64,000 nt of DNA from Nautilus pompilius (taxonomy: Eukaryota; Mollusca; Cephalopoda; Nautilida; Nautilidae): NCBI GenBank assembly GCA_018389105.1, contig JACATO010000605.1, positions 930,001-994,000 on the forward strand, given 5' to 3'. The notes beneath the pieces are model-generated. The model worked only from the letters and a program-made list of their open reading frames with translations. It was not told where the DNA came from and ran no database searches. Both the position numbers and the translations under genes were made by a program. Position 1 is the first letter of the stretch. Every line of letters starts with the position of its first letter. Positions 48,332-60,240 of the stretch are shown in pieces.

Positions 48332-50904
48332 TTTAAAGCATGAGTCCAAGAGGCTCTTTACTTATAAGTTATTTCAAGGCATACAATAAACGAAAAGTGG
48401 TCAGTATCAGCAAAAATATCAAATTTTTTTATCAGAATCAGATCAAACCGTATCATTGCACACAATACTGTTCAAATGTTTGGATCAAAGGGTATCTTTT
48501 CAGGATCAAGAAACTTTATATATTTTAATTTCATTTTAGCAGTTAAAAATGACATGTATTGACTTTTTAGAAAACAATATAAACTGTTTAACGTAACTTT
48601 AAATAGTTTCCTACTGAGGCATGAAAAAACAAAATGATCATGTCGGCAGAACTGACAAGTCAGGTAAAGTAAGTGATATTCTGTCAGAAACTTAAGACAG
48701 AAGAGGTGAGGTTTGGCAGTAAGAAATGGTAATGAATATGGGCAAGATAAAGTCAGTTAATCTTCCAACTTGGACTGCTTGTTGTATGTACTCAGTTTAA
48801 TGACGAACTGAGAAAAAAATTGCTAAACGATTTGACATATCCATATCCATATGCTCATTACACAGTTCATTCTTAATATGACAAATTGTGACAAAAAATA
48901 AACATCAAAGGCAGATGACCAACATATTAAGGTAACAATTAAGTGAAATATATGACTTGCAGCTATGGAATTCACTACACAAATAAATCATAACAGAGAA
49001 AACTCATTGTCTGTTTTTACAAATATATGCTGAACTAAATAGCTGTATAGCTGTATGAAAACCACTATGAAGAGCTGTAAATGAAGCTAAACGTCTACAG
49101 TGTGTTTAATTACAGGTAAAGTGCACAAAATGTTTTAGAAGAATCAGTATTTGTTTGGTGGCAGGGTAATGTGCATTTCTTTCAGTAAAACTGGGAAAAG
49201 GATGACATAAATTTGGTAGGATAAACACTATCTTATAATATGAGGCAAAAGACAAGGACGCTATATAATTCAACAGAGCAGTACTTATTTATATCTTAAT
49301 CAACTTCACCTTATTATTTTTCTTTACATAAACTTTATCTGTATCAATATGTAGCATATATTATCTAATAAAATGTTATAAGTGTAAAAATTGTATACTA
49401 TGAACACCACTCTTTCATCTTAAGTCTATTTTCCATGGTATCCTTCATAGTAACTTTGTTTCATGAATGCAGTAGCCAAATTTTAACATTTTAAAAATAA
49501 AATCAATAAATTACCTTTTGGAAAATCTTTTTTATGGGTCACAAAAAACAAGAACTTTGGTAACTTGGAAAATACATTTATTAAGTGTAACAATGATGGA
49601 CCAGATTTCAGAACAAATATCCAATATTACTTATATGTCATAAGTAAATTAGCCAACTGTAAAGTAGAGAAAAAATATATATTAAACATAATTGATAAAT
49701 TAAACATGTAGACATTGTATCTCCTTCATTTAAGCCTTTGGTTAGACTTCATCAAGAGTATATTTGAACAAGGTGCAGTGAGCTACAAATTATCGGCTTT
49801 AGAAGCAGTTCAAAGTGCAAAAACTTCTTCTCAAAATGAAAAATAAAAATGACTGCTGCAGAAGCATGAATAGGAAAATAATCAATAATAAAGTTGGTGA
49901 TGTCCACTGAGCCACATTTTAATTTAATGACAACAGATGGAATAATGCTGCTCTGGAAGATTTCTTTCATAATTTGGGGCATGGCCACATTACTTCCCAT
50001 GGTAGTAGAGGCAATGCAGCTCACTAAGTTTGTTCTAAAATGGTGGTTCTGTATTTGAATGGTGATGAAATATTTCGAGACAACACCACTATCAACCATC
50101 AAGTCTGTTTTGTGGAATATTGGTTTTAAAATATTGAATGCAAATTTACGTATCTTCCCTGTCTTTTGGCATCTTGTGGAATACAACCAACAACATGCAG
50201 ATGCCAAGTGGGCCAAAAGTGGTTCCCCGCATAATTAAAACCACTCTTTAAGTTTTTTGACAGGAAGTGTATAAAAGGAATATAATCGAAAAAGAAGGTT
50301 GCTAAACTTTCAGAAAATCTTAAAAGTTATGAAAACAAGACAGACCATCATGAAATATGATTATTGTTTAAACTTGTACTTTATCCAAACAACTTGTTGT
50401 ACAAATATACATATATTTTATGTATAAATAACTAAGCTTTCATTGATATAATTTACAATTAGATTTGATTTTCAAAAATAAAATGTCTGTTGTGAACTCA
50501 AAGCCATTTTTGTTCAAGAGAGATATGTGCACCTATTAAGTGTCTGTAATTTCTTCAAACAACTCTACAAATATCAATAATGTTCACATTATCACATGTA
50601 TATATGTCAGTATGCATTAACAGTGTACAGAAAGTATTCCACCTATGAGTAGAGAGCACTCATTATTCCAAAGTACATGTATTTTTGGAAAATACTAAAA
50701 TACAGCTAAGAAAATCAAAGAATAACATTTCAGATTTTATTTAGTGATGCAACTTTTTATCTGAAGAAGCAAATACAGCATAAATACCTACTCTTTTGTG
50801 TTTAAAGAACGAAAATCAGTACAGAGAAAGAAAATTATAGTACTAAAATAAATGGAAAATTTGTATAAAATATCTTCTTAAGTAAAATTTAGCTAATTGT
50901 TTAC
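48332..50904. other. AT-rich non-coding sequence
   Basis: No supported gene. The 154-codon minus frame at 49752-50216 is the longest in this stretch; it has no domain I recognise and no good start or splice context. Confidence 0.35.
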
Positions 50905-50988
50905 CTTAGGGTATGGATCGTCTTCTTGATACCAGTCTTTTTGGGGTTTTTTTCGGTGATCTTTTACTGGAGCTTGACAATGGGGGAA
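50905..50988 (-). CDS. Candidate exon of the large minus-strand gene (84 bp, frame unresolved)
   Basis: Bounded by an acceptor (aaatttattttag-like, cattttag core) and a donor (gtaaac). Two frames are plausible. In phase 0 it is fully open (FPHCQAPVKDHRKKPQKDWY and on). In phase 1, which exon 55057-55116 would hand over, it reads PPLSSSSKRSPKKTPKRLVS, then a basic tail, and stops at TAA 50906-50908, one base before the donor. The second frame matches the Ser/Pro/Lys character of neighbouring exons and could be an alternative C-terminus. Confidence 0.5.
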
Positions 50989-53900
50989 CTAAAATAAATG
51001 TCATAAAGAATTAGAATTTTGACATAAGAGCATTAGACAAATAAGGATCAAGGATCAGGTGTTTTTTCATGTTAATTTTAGCCAATTATAAAACTTGAAA
51101 TAGTTGCTGGTAAAAATCATCTCTTTATTATGTTATATGCTTAATTAAAAGTAAAAGTCAAAATGGTGTATTGAAAATTCATAATAGACAAAAAAGAATT
51201 TTGTTCATTTCTTTTTTAATATTTTTTGCCTTTGAAGACAAATTCAAGATACCCAACAGATTGATATATTAAGGATGATGAAATCAGTTAAATCTGTGAA
51301 GGCATTGACAAGATTTTTTTGTAAAACTCAACAAATAATCTGTAAATGTTTAGCCACTTAATTAATCAATACAAAACGTTATTCCATAAAAAAGAAAAAA
51401 GTAGCAAATTCTACACCTCAAACAAGTAATCATAGAAAGTATAAAGCAATTAATTTAAATGCAATAGTTTTAATCTTCATAGACCCTTCATGAAGACAGT
51501 TTATAACATAAAATTACAAAAGATAGTTTTGCAAATTTTCACAGTATAGATTTTTTTAGACTAAAAAAATCTTTTAGTGTTTTTGGAAAACAAAACTAGA
51601 TTAGTGTTAATATTAAAAATTACTGAAATAATGCTTATATAAAAAGGCTCTATGATAAAGTTCAACAAAATTTTGTCAACATTCTTAAAAGATACTTCAC
51701 AGCTTATTTGTAAATCAATAGATTTCTTGATTAATTCATCAATAGACTAACTATTCATTACTTCTGTCACTTCATACTAAGTGCTTGTGCTGTATTTTGA
51801 CCAGAAGATTAGATACCAGAGGTTCATAGTGACTTTTACAAAACTTTCTACAATGTACAGTGTTTGTTTTTTTTTAAATTTTATTTTTTAATGATAAATA
51901 AAAATTGTCAAACTATTTTAAAAGAATAACTGTTTATGCTAATAATACTATTTTCTATACCACACACAAAGAATATGAATCTCTTAAAAAGAGAGTAAAA
52001 TCAAACAAAGAATTTGAATAACTTTGGAAGTTTAGAAATCTATGGAAACAGATTTAAATTGTTAATTTTATTGTGATCCTAAATTTTCTAGGCCAAAAGC
52101 TGTTAAGCTATACACTGGTGCTAATGTTTTATTACAAATATATTCATTTTCCAAAACAACTTGAAATGATGAAGCATGGTGCTGGAAGAAAGAAAAAAAA
52201 AATCTGATGAAACAGTTGAATATTTCTACAGAACAATTCAATCGATAAGGCCAAATTTAGCCACAAGCACTGCATTGTTTTATTGTTAACCCTGCTGTCA
52301 TCAATTTTCAATTGTTTTAATTAAAATAAATTTTTGCCAATATTTAAGTGTTGTGCATAAGAACCTAACAGCTGGCATTTTCAAATTTTAGAGCATCAAC
52401 TCTGGAAAATGAGAATTGCTTGTTAAGTTTACTACTGATTACTCCCTGCATATTAGTAGCTATGCATTAACTTTATCAATATATATATTTTCAAAGAAAC
52501 ATTAGTCATTCTTTCCAATGTTTGGCTTCTTGTAGAACTTTCTGCATTGTTTGGTAATAGCAACACATTATAGCATTAGTATTTTACTTCTTTTTCAAAT
52601 AAGACTCAATAGTATCTTCAGAAAACAATTTGTAGATCCAAAAGCTCTCAGTAAATTTGAATGCTGTATTTCATATAAACTGTATTTACCAGATGGATCA
52701 AAGCAGCGGCATATATCCACATATACCACTGTGGCCATTATATGTGTGATTATGAAATTGAGATTCATAGAAATATTATACAAGAAAAATACCAAAAAAA
52801 GTTGGTTACAATATTAGATTCTATTTTAAGAAAAATATGTGATGAACAAAATAGATATTAAACAAAAACGAGTTCTGATTGCCATAATGAGGAAAAAGAG
52901 AAAACTTTGCAATCTGTCAAATGTTTAAATAAATAAATAAAAGGATATTGAAAAACTTCTGGTATAATACAAGATAATGCAATGTAGATTCAGCATTTGT
53001 TTCTGACACTGATCAAAGTAACTCACCAAAAATTGATAGAAAGTGGATCATGAAATATCAGTATTAATTCTCTGTATACCATGTCAGTTTATAACTTTTA
53101 TATATTATATCACATTGAGTGCAAATGAAACCAGCCTAGATACACTAGTATTTATGCTGAACTTGCTGTATATTTAGTCAATGCACCCTTAATGCAAAAC
53201 ACATGAGATTGAAACAATACAACTTTGTCAATATAAAGGATCGTATTAGAGATGAGGGTGGTATCTTTCATATCCCTTATGGTTCAAAATGTGTTGCATA
53301 ATACAGATTTGAAGGGTAGTAGGTTCAAATGTGGTAAGCAGATGGTTAAAGAGGTATAAAGAAACATATCACTTAAACAAAAAGAGATTTAAAAAAAACT
53401 AAAGTAAATTGATTTATAAAATTAACTCAGAACCTGTTTTACATCTATATAATATTAATAAACAATGGAAGACATTTTGTTCAGTATTAATAAGGATTAC
53501 AAAAGTCCATTCTAAAATGATTCTTAAATAAATGTAAAATAATTGTAAACCCTATGTAAAGCTGGTCATTTGGTATTTTACACAAATGTTTGAAAGGTTT
53601 GCACTAATTAAATGAAAAATGTAAAAGTATATTTTAGAAAAGTTTGGTAGAAATATTAAAAGTGATTGTAAATCCTTTTATTTATACATAATTCAAAAAG
53701 AAAAAAAAGCTTGGTAAAATTAGAAAAATCAAAAATCTAATATATAATATATTAGATATTTCTTGCAGAGAGGCTTCAGTACACCAGCTGGCCAGAAAAT
53801 TTGTAAAGAAAAGATAATACAACAGTGATTACAAGAAGTATGGTTACTCACAAGTTTAAAATCACTCAAATTTAATAATAAAGCAAATCCAGATAATATT

Positions 53901-55056
53901 TTCAATAAATACTAAACAAAATTTCATAGTTTAGTTGTTAAATTGTTCTCAGTTTCACTAAAATTTATTCTGCCGATCAATGAATAGAAGTAAACCAATC
54001 TTTTTATTTAAAAAAAAGGAATGGAAGTGATCCTAGTAACTTTAGGCAAATCAGGTTAAATTCAAAAGTGTGTAGAGTTTTTTACTAAATTATTTAAGTA
54101 AAACCTACATTCTAAAAAATTCTCAACTCAGTTGATAATAAAAATTTAAAAAAAAACTTTTTTATTTAGATTTCACTAATGCTTTTTGGTAAACCTCTGC
54201 ATAGAAAACTATAAGAAAGAGTTAAGGAAATACGTCTGCAGTACACACTTGCTGGGGATAAAGCATTATGTTAAAAATAGTTAGCAACATGTAATTTTAA
54301 ACAATATATCAAAATTATATCTGAAAATCTCTATTCATGTGCAACATGGCTGAAGAGGGGACTAAAATTTATGCCAGAGTTAATAGTGAAAGGGACAGAA
54401 ATTATTTCCAGATAGCCTGAATAATTTATTGCATGGTTTCGTAGGTAAAGCGGAAAATGGAGTAAAATAACAAAAAATGAAATATTATTTAACCAAGGGA
54501 AAGTCGAAAATATAATTATTAAATTATTAAAAACATTATATTGGAAGAAAGTAGTTTCAAAAAAGATTCAGAGATTATTATTGTGAAAATGCTGATATGT
54601 AAAACACAAAGTCTTTTAACTGCCAACAAAGCTAACAAATGTTAAGAAAGTTAAGTACAATATCAAACATGAAAACAATGAAATTCAACCAAAAGTCCTA
54701 TCTTAAATATGCTTTGCAGGCATGAAGAAGAGTATTGAATTATTAGAAAAAGTTGAGCATAGAATCACTAAAATGTTCACAGGTTTTAAACATGTTTCAA
54801 ATGCTGAATGACTAAAACTATTAGTTTTATCTAGTTTAGACTACAGATATTATTTAAGAGATTACCTGATAAAAGTTTCAGAATATGGAATAGAAAAGGG
54901 ACTTACATAAACTTTCTACCTCTTCGAATTTCCTTATAATCTTGTCAACATTTTATAAATTGAAAGAAATCAAAACACTTATACTAATTAAACTGAAATA
55001 AATCCTTCATTAAGTATCATCTTAAAAGGTTTTTTACCAAATTTGACAATACTCAC
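50989..55056. other. AT-rich intron-like sequence
   Basis: No supported gene. Donor-like sites near 53040 and 53849 (-) have no acceptor at a sensible distance. Confidence 0.4.
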
Positions 55057-55116
55057 CTGAAGTCTTTTCTGGTGTGAGAGTTGCACACAAACTTTCAGAA
55101 AGAAAATATACAGTAT
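55057..55116 (-). CDS. Small exon of the large minus-strand gene (phase 1-1, 60 bp)
   Basis: Bounded by an acceptor (gcttttgcag) and a consensus donor (gtgagt). In phase 1 it reads TVYFLSESLCATLTPEKTS after a junction Asp (G+AT) supplied by exon 56214-56264. The 60-bp length keeps the frame. Confidence 0.6.
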
Positions 55117-55557
55117 CTGCAAAAGCAAAATTTGTAAAATTAAAAAAAATCAGCTATTTATAATGAAACAAACAGATGTGACTATATATAATATTGATTA
55201 AAGCCTCATCTCTGCATTTAATTAGAAATTACTGTTGCTGTAACAACTTATCCCTTGTAGTAACTAGGTCTGAAGTCCCCTATATATGTATAGACTAAAA
55301 TATTCTTTTTTAATTGCTCTGTGATTATACAACCAGAAATAATCATTAAAGAAATGTCATGAAAAGAATTAAATTTAAAAATGGTTGAAAACTTGAAAAA
55401 TTAAAAAAAATTAAGCAAAGTAACATAATAAAAATAAACATTAATTAGAAATTGAAATAAATTAGTTTTATACATTTTTAAACAAAATACTGAACATTAA
55501 AAAGTTGACAGATTCCCCACTTAACCTATCCAATAATTAGTAATGGTGGATGATTTT

Positions 55558-55583
55558 GGAAGAAGAAGAAGAAGAAGAAGAAA
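55558..55583. repeat. (AGA)n microsatellite
   Basis: About eight AGA units inside an intron-like stretch. Confidence 0.9.
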
Positions 55584-56213
55584 TAGATGATTTTATGCAA
55601 AAAATTGAAGGAATACCATAAAAAATTAAATATATGAAGAATATAATACTTGTGAAGACCACTATTTGCTAGATGATAGTCCATGTATTTATGTTACTTT
55701 AAAAACTACTTTCAATTTCCAGGAAAAGATCTGCCTGCTGGCAGCAAACATTGAGAAAATTTTGGCAAAAAATCCAACTATATTCATGAATTAAAATGTA
55801 ATGTAAAACAGGGCACAGAAGAATACTGTGCCATTTACCAGTTGAAGCTTATATCAGACAAAGATAGTAACTGCAATCTACTAAGAATGATTACCAAAAA
55901 TGCATAAAAAATTGCAGGAGTATTATAATAAGTACATTAACCCTGACAAAGAATACAATGAAGTAGAAAGCTCTCACTATTCTGTGAATGCCATACTATT
56001 TGCAATCCACAAACCACATGCTGCAATAAGCAGAAAAATAAGAGGTTACATCATATCAAAAATATAATTAAATGCTATTAAAAGTCTCTATTATTTGTTT
56101 TTCGTTATTATAACTTTTATCCACTGTTGTTTTCCTTCTACTTAACAGCCATGTGGCATACCAAAAAAAAAACAGGATTTAAAAATACATGTAGTAAAAT
56201 TATATATATATAC

Positions 56214-56264
56214 CATCCAGTCCATCTGGTTTCGTAGAGTTATCGATAGGAAAAGGTGGAAATT
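56214..56264 (-). CDS. Small exon of the large minus-strand gene (phase 1-1, 51 bp)
   Basis: Bounded by a strong acceptor (gtttttcttttcctag) and a donor (gtatat). In phase 1 it reads FPPFPIDNSTKPDGLD. The junction codons are Glu (G+AA) from exon 60196-60240 and Asp (G+AT) into exon 55057-55116. The peptide is Pro-rich and probably unstructured. Confidence 0.6.
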
Positions 56265-57189
56265 CTAGGAAAAGAAAAACATATATGCAAATAAAAATGT
56301 CATATTACTGAAATCAAAACTAGAAAAATAATTTTTTAAAAACTAAACAGGAAAGGAAAATTAGTCAATATTAAATTAAATTGAAAAATAAGTTTTTTTT
56401 TTTCTTTTCTGGCATCGAATGAATGTAGATTCATTTTAAAATCTAAAGTAGTTATTGTATTAAAGTCAATAGCATTGCAATATTTTTAATGCTTTAACAA
56501 TGTTCACATAGCAGATACACAGTTTATTTGCTCAGTTTTCATGGAAAAAATTAAATTTCAGAAATAAAAGAAAAAATCCTGTAAAATTTAATACAAATTA
56601 AAAATGATAGTGATTTTCAACTCACTATTCTAACAATAAACAAAAAGTAGTATATGTTCTGCAAATTAAGAAATAAAAATACATGATTTTAAATTCTTTA
56701 TTAATGACAACATCTAATTAAATATTGGATTCCAATAAATAAATGGAATTAAAGAAGGGAAAGTATTTTAATAAACTTTCTAGCTTTACATATAGGTTTT
56801 CCCTTCTATAGAAGTTCAGGCTACAACTTTATCAAAATCATAATAAGCTTGACATCCATAAGTAAGGATATAGCCTTAATTCTTTTAGATGGGGGATGCT
56901 ATAATCTAAAGGAATAAGATAGATAATATTTCCTAAATTCTATAGAATCTTTTAATCTAACGGCAAAATTTATTCATAATATTAAATACTAAAACCATTT
57001 GAAAAAAAACAGACATTTCTTTCTTTCTTCCACTTTGAATCAACTATTTATTTCAGAAAAACAATATATAGGAACTGACCTGTAGCATATGTATGTGATG
57101 TCCTACAATACTTATAAAATACATAATCTAGGCTCCAGTGTCAGGCAGTGCTTGCAGCGTTAAGTTGTTAGTCTATAGATATCTTCACA
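56265..57189. other. AT-rich intron-like sequence
   Basis: No gene or exon seen. Confidence 0.4.
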
Positions 57190-58605
57190 AAGTACCCACG
57201 ACTCTGGGCCATGACCTGGCAACAGTAAAAGTCTTCTACATGGAGAGTAAAAGACTATGAAACTTTATAAATATGAGGGGTAATACATTCTTTGTCAGAA
57301 AGTTACTTCTGTTGATAGTCAAGATGAGGTCCATGTGCCTGAAGACCTGCTTGCATTAAGCTGTACTGCATGGAACAACGTGTGCGCAGTTGAGAAGAAA
57401 TTTCAGATCCTGGGGCACTCTCTGATCACATTTGTTCAAGCAGTCTTGATAGGTGTGGACTGCTCTTGTCACTGATAGATGAAATCATATGTACAATCAT
57501 GTGACTTTTTCTTTGCTATACTCAGGACCCATATCGACTGGCCAGCTTTCATGGTCAAGAACAGGTAACTGCTTCAGAAGTTCAACATATTCACTTGCTG
57601 CTATCATCCTGTCAATATTTTTTCTTTCATTTGATGGGGCAATGCTGAATAATGTGGCAGTCACACTATTAACCAAGCTTGTCAGAAATCCTCTTGGTCT
57701 GATTGTTACTACCTTCCTGCTTTTAGCTTGAGTGACACTCTTGAACTTGTGGTTGTAGACAATTTCTTTGGCTTCTGTTTTCCATAAGCTGTTTCTCTCC
57801 ATATGCGCTTGAATAAAAATAGCATGGTGCATGTTTGACTTCATGCACTAAGAATACCTGCCAACTCTGTAAGAGTTCAACTAGGAATGAAAGTTCATAC
57901 AAGCAAGATACATTAGGCCTAGATTCACCAAGAATTTGAGTGAAGAACCTCTTTCTAACAAACCAGGAGAAATTGACATCTCTTTGGTGTCTCTTTGTAT
58001 CTCACATGATGCGGTTTCAAAGTGATGACACAATGACTGTCAGTCTTTCTAGATTGCTGATACGATATGATTTGTTTACCACCCAGCAAATTTAAAAGAA
58101 TATGGTCCATTTTAATTAGTGGCTCCTCATCTCCTTTTCGGATAAATGGTTGTAATGCTTGTGCGTGTCAAAGAATTATTGAAAATGATTTATGACAGTT
58201 ACTTCACTAATCGTATCAGAGAGTCCCAATTCCAGCATGTGATTCAAGTAATGCCACACTAGGACATTTTGGTACTTACTGATAAGGTAACCAGCTATGC
58301 GAGATATCCTCCCCAGCATAACACTGGCACCATCACATGCAACTGCCACAAGTTTTCTCCTCAGGTAGTCCTTTTTAATGCATAATATTTCAGGAATTTC
58401 GGCACAGTTTCCACAATAGTTTTTGCAGTCTGATTCTCCAAGTCAAGAAATATTAATTGAGTTTCTTCTTCCTTTGAGGTTTCACATTTCAAGTAGATAA
58501 TAAATAATACTTTAAAACTCAGCATGCTTCATGCAACAATGAGGAAATCTTTCTGTCACACACCATAATCTGACCACAGGATTTTTTTCACATTTCAGCA
58601 GTGTA

Positions 58606-58613
58606 TCATGAAT
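58606..58613 (+). repeat. Left 8-bp target duplication of the nested hAT element
   Basis: tcatgaat, paired with acatgaat at 59015-59022 (7 of 8 identical). Confidence 0.75.
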
Positions 58614-59014
58614 CAGGGCAGGCTCTAGGGTTGTCAGCACCTTTAAGACTTACCATTTTAATATTTGTTTTTATAATGATAAAAACTTACAAATATAGGA
58701 ATAAAGAATTTAGTACAGATATTACAGGCAAATAATCAGTGCTGAAGCACCCATCCCAAGTGAGCATGAGACACATTCCCTCATACTTGTATGTGATCAT
58801 ATGACCAAGCTGACCTCCATGACACTTTCCTTTTCTCTCACCCAAACAATAATAATCATACATTCCTAAACATTTTGAATGCATGTTAGATCATTTTATA
58901 TTTTCTTTATTCCTTTCTTTTTATTCATTAAGCTTTTTCTCTGTGTTTTTTGGCACAACAACACATGGCGCTCCAAGTGACCATCTAATTAGCCAGGTCC
59001 TGGAGCCAGCCCTG
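58614..59014. mobile_element. 401-bp non-autonomous hAT element nested in the hAT pseudogene
   Basis: Inverted ends CAGGGCAGGCTCTAGG (left) and, reverse-complemented, CAGGGCTGGCTCCAGG (right), flanked by a near-perfect 8-bp duplication. Ends starting CAGGG and an 8-bp duplication are hAT hallmarks. The transposase fragments on the two sides read on in order when it is left out. The only frame inside (58687-58884, -) has no recognisable domain. Confidence 0.85.
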
Positions 59015-59700
59015 ACATGAATGCAGACAAAATCTAAGGCCTTCACCATTTAGATCTTATATTTGGATAGTATCAGGTGAATTGGACTAACGTCAGTCAT
59101 TCCTTTCAGTACAGTATACCTTTTGCATAACTCTGATTGTCACTTTGATCTCTGGGTTTGCCATTTTGTAAACTGTATGCTGCATTGTTTCTCATTCTGC
59201 TTCCCATAATATCTTTACAGCTGATTATTTATTGTCTGTTCTGTGAATTCCTTTATTTTCTTCTGTATAAATCTGCTAGTTAGGTCAATTAGCTGGATCC
59301 AAAATAACGCAGAGAAAATAGCTCATTCTGTTGCTTTGAAAATTCCTTTACTCTTGTGTATGCTAAAAAACAAACTTTGCTACAGCTATTACATCCAAGC
59401 TTACAAACACAGCACATTGTCCAAGAATCATCCATTTTCTTTGTTTACAACATATCATCCAACCAAATATCAAGTCAGTCAGTCATAGACACTTTTATAA
59501 ATTGATATAGCAGCAAATCTTTTGAACAGCTGGGCCTGTCTTCAGAGTTTACCCTCGCTACATCCGTCTCACTGCACGATCATACCGGGATGAGTTTTCT
59601 TTATGACTTCAGCCAAAGGTTATGTATCATTACTCTTTTTTCTTCTGAATCTAGCCTACCTGATGATCAGGCACATCTTCATTTACAAGAATAAATAATG

Positions 59701-60195
59701 GTGAGGCACTATCTCTGCAGTCAACTTCCATTACAGTAGGCATTTCACTTTGAGTTTTGTTTGTGGTTGTGTGCCACAGGAAAATCAGATCTGCTGTTTT
59801 TCAATAAACTTTTTCCTTATTATGGAAGTAATTTAAGATAGAAATTTCTATTGCATCTATTTATCAATTGGAAATGTGGTGACATGCAGGATTTCAGAAT
59901 ACACTACTCATTACATTTATGCACATGCCCTGCTAATTGATTTGCTTCAATGTAACATACCAGGTAACTGCCTCATTTCACTGCACACCCCATTAACCTC
60001 TGCCCGTAAGTGCTTTTTAGTGTGGTAAATCTTTTGAAGAGTTGGCTTAGCAAAATTATTCAGTATATCACAATAACTTAACTTTAAAAATTATAGGATT
60101 TATGTAAGCTGAGAAAACAGCAGCTATGATAATAATAATTTCTTTTTTACACAAGACAAGTAGTGTGTAAATAAATGAAGTACAGTTATACATAC
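59701..60195. other. Non-coding sequence
   Basis: Probably includes the 5' end of the hAT relic, but its terminus could not be placed. Confidence 0.35.
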
Positions 60196-60240
60196 CATCG
60201 CTGATAGGTCCTTCATAATCAGAAGATGGTGAATCCAGTA
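60196..60240 (-). CDS. Micro-exon of the large minus-strand gene with a non-AG acceptor (phase 1-1, 45 bp)
   Basis: The donor is good (gtatgt). In phase 1 the block reads LDSPSSDYEGPISD, with Leu supplied at the upstream junction (T+TA) from the exon at the window edge and Glu at the downstream junction (G+AA). The acceptor position reads ttatatttccGG where AG is expected. The 45-bp length and fitting phase on both sides argue that this is, or was, an exon. No other AG lies within a usable distance without adding stops. Confidence 0.5.

Larger units (their letters stand above)
57190..59700 (-). pseudogene. Decayed hAT transposase (KIAA1586-like group), split by a miniature element
   Basis: Read on the minus strand from 59700 down, the order follows hAT transposases of the group related to vertebrate KIAA1586. 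An N-terminal Cys-rich part lies near 59400. QHTVYKMAN and VTIRVMQKVY lie near 59100-59200. VLFIIYLKC and LIFLDLENQTA lie at 58440-58510. The signature VACDGASVMLGRISRIAGYL with LISKYQNVLVWHYLNHMLEL lies at 58210-58350. LDHESWPVDMGPEYSKEKV is near 57500-57560, and a C-terminal dimerisation block with LILTINRSNFLTKN is near 57300-57340. Stops and shifts are many. The 401-bp insertion at 58614-59014 interrupts it. The element's own ends were not resolved. Confidence 0.8.

Noticed and set aside
49752-50216. 154-codon minus-strand frame as a gene
   Set aside because: No recognised domain, splice context or initiator signal. Probably chance, or too decayed to call.
57136-59980. CAGTG-type ends for the large hAT relic
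   Set aside because: CAGTG occurs near both expected ends, but the inverted similarity is short and no 8-bp duplication is present.
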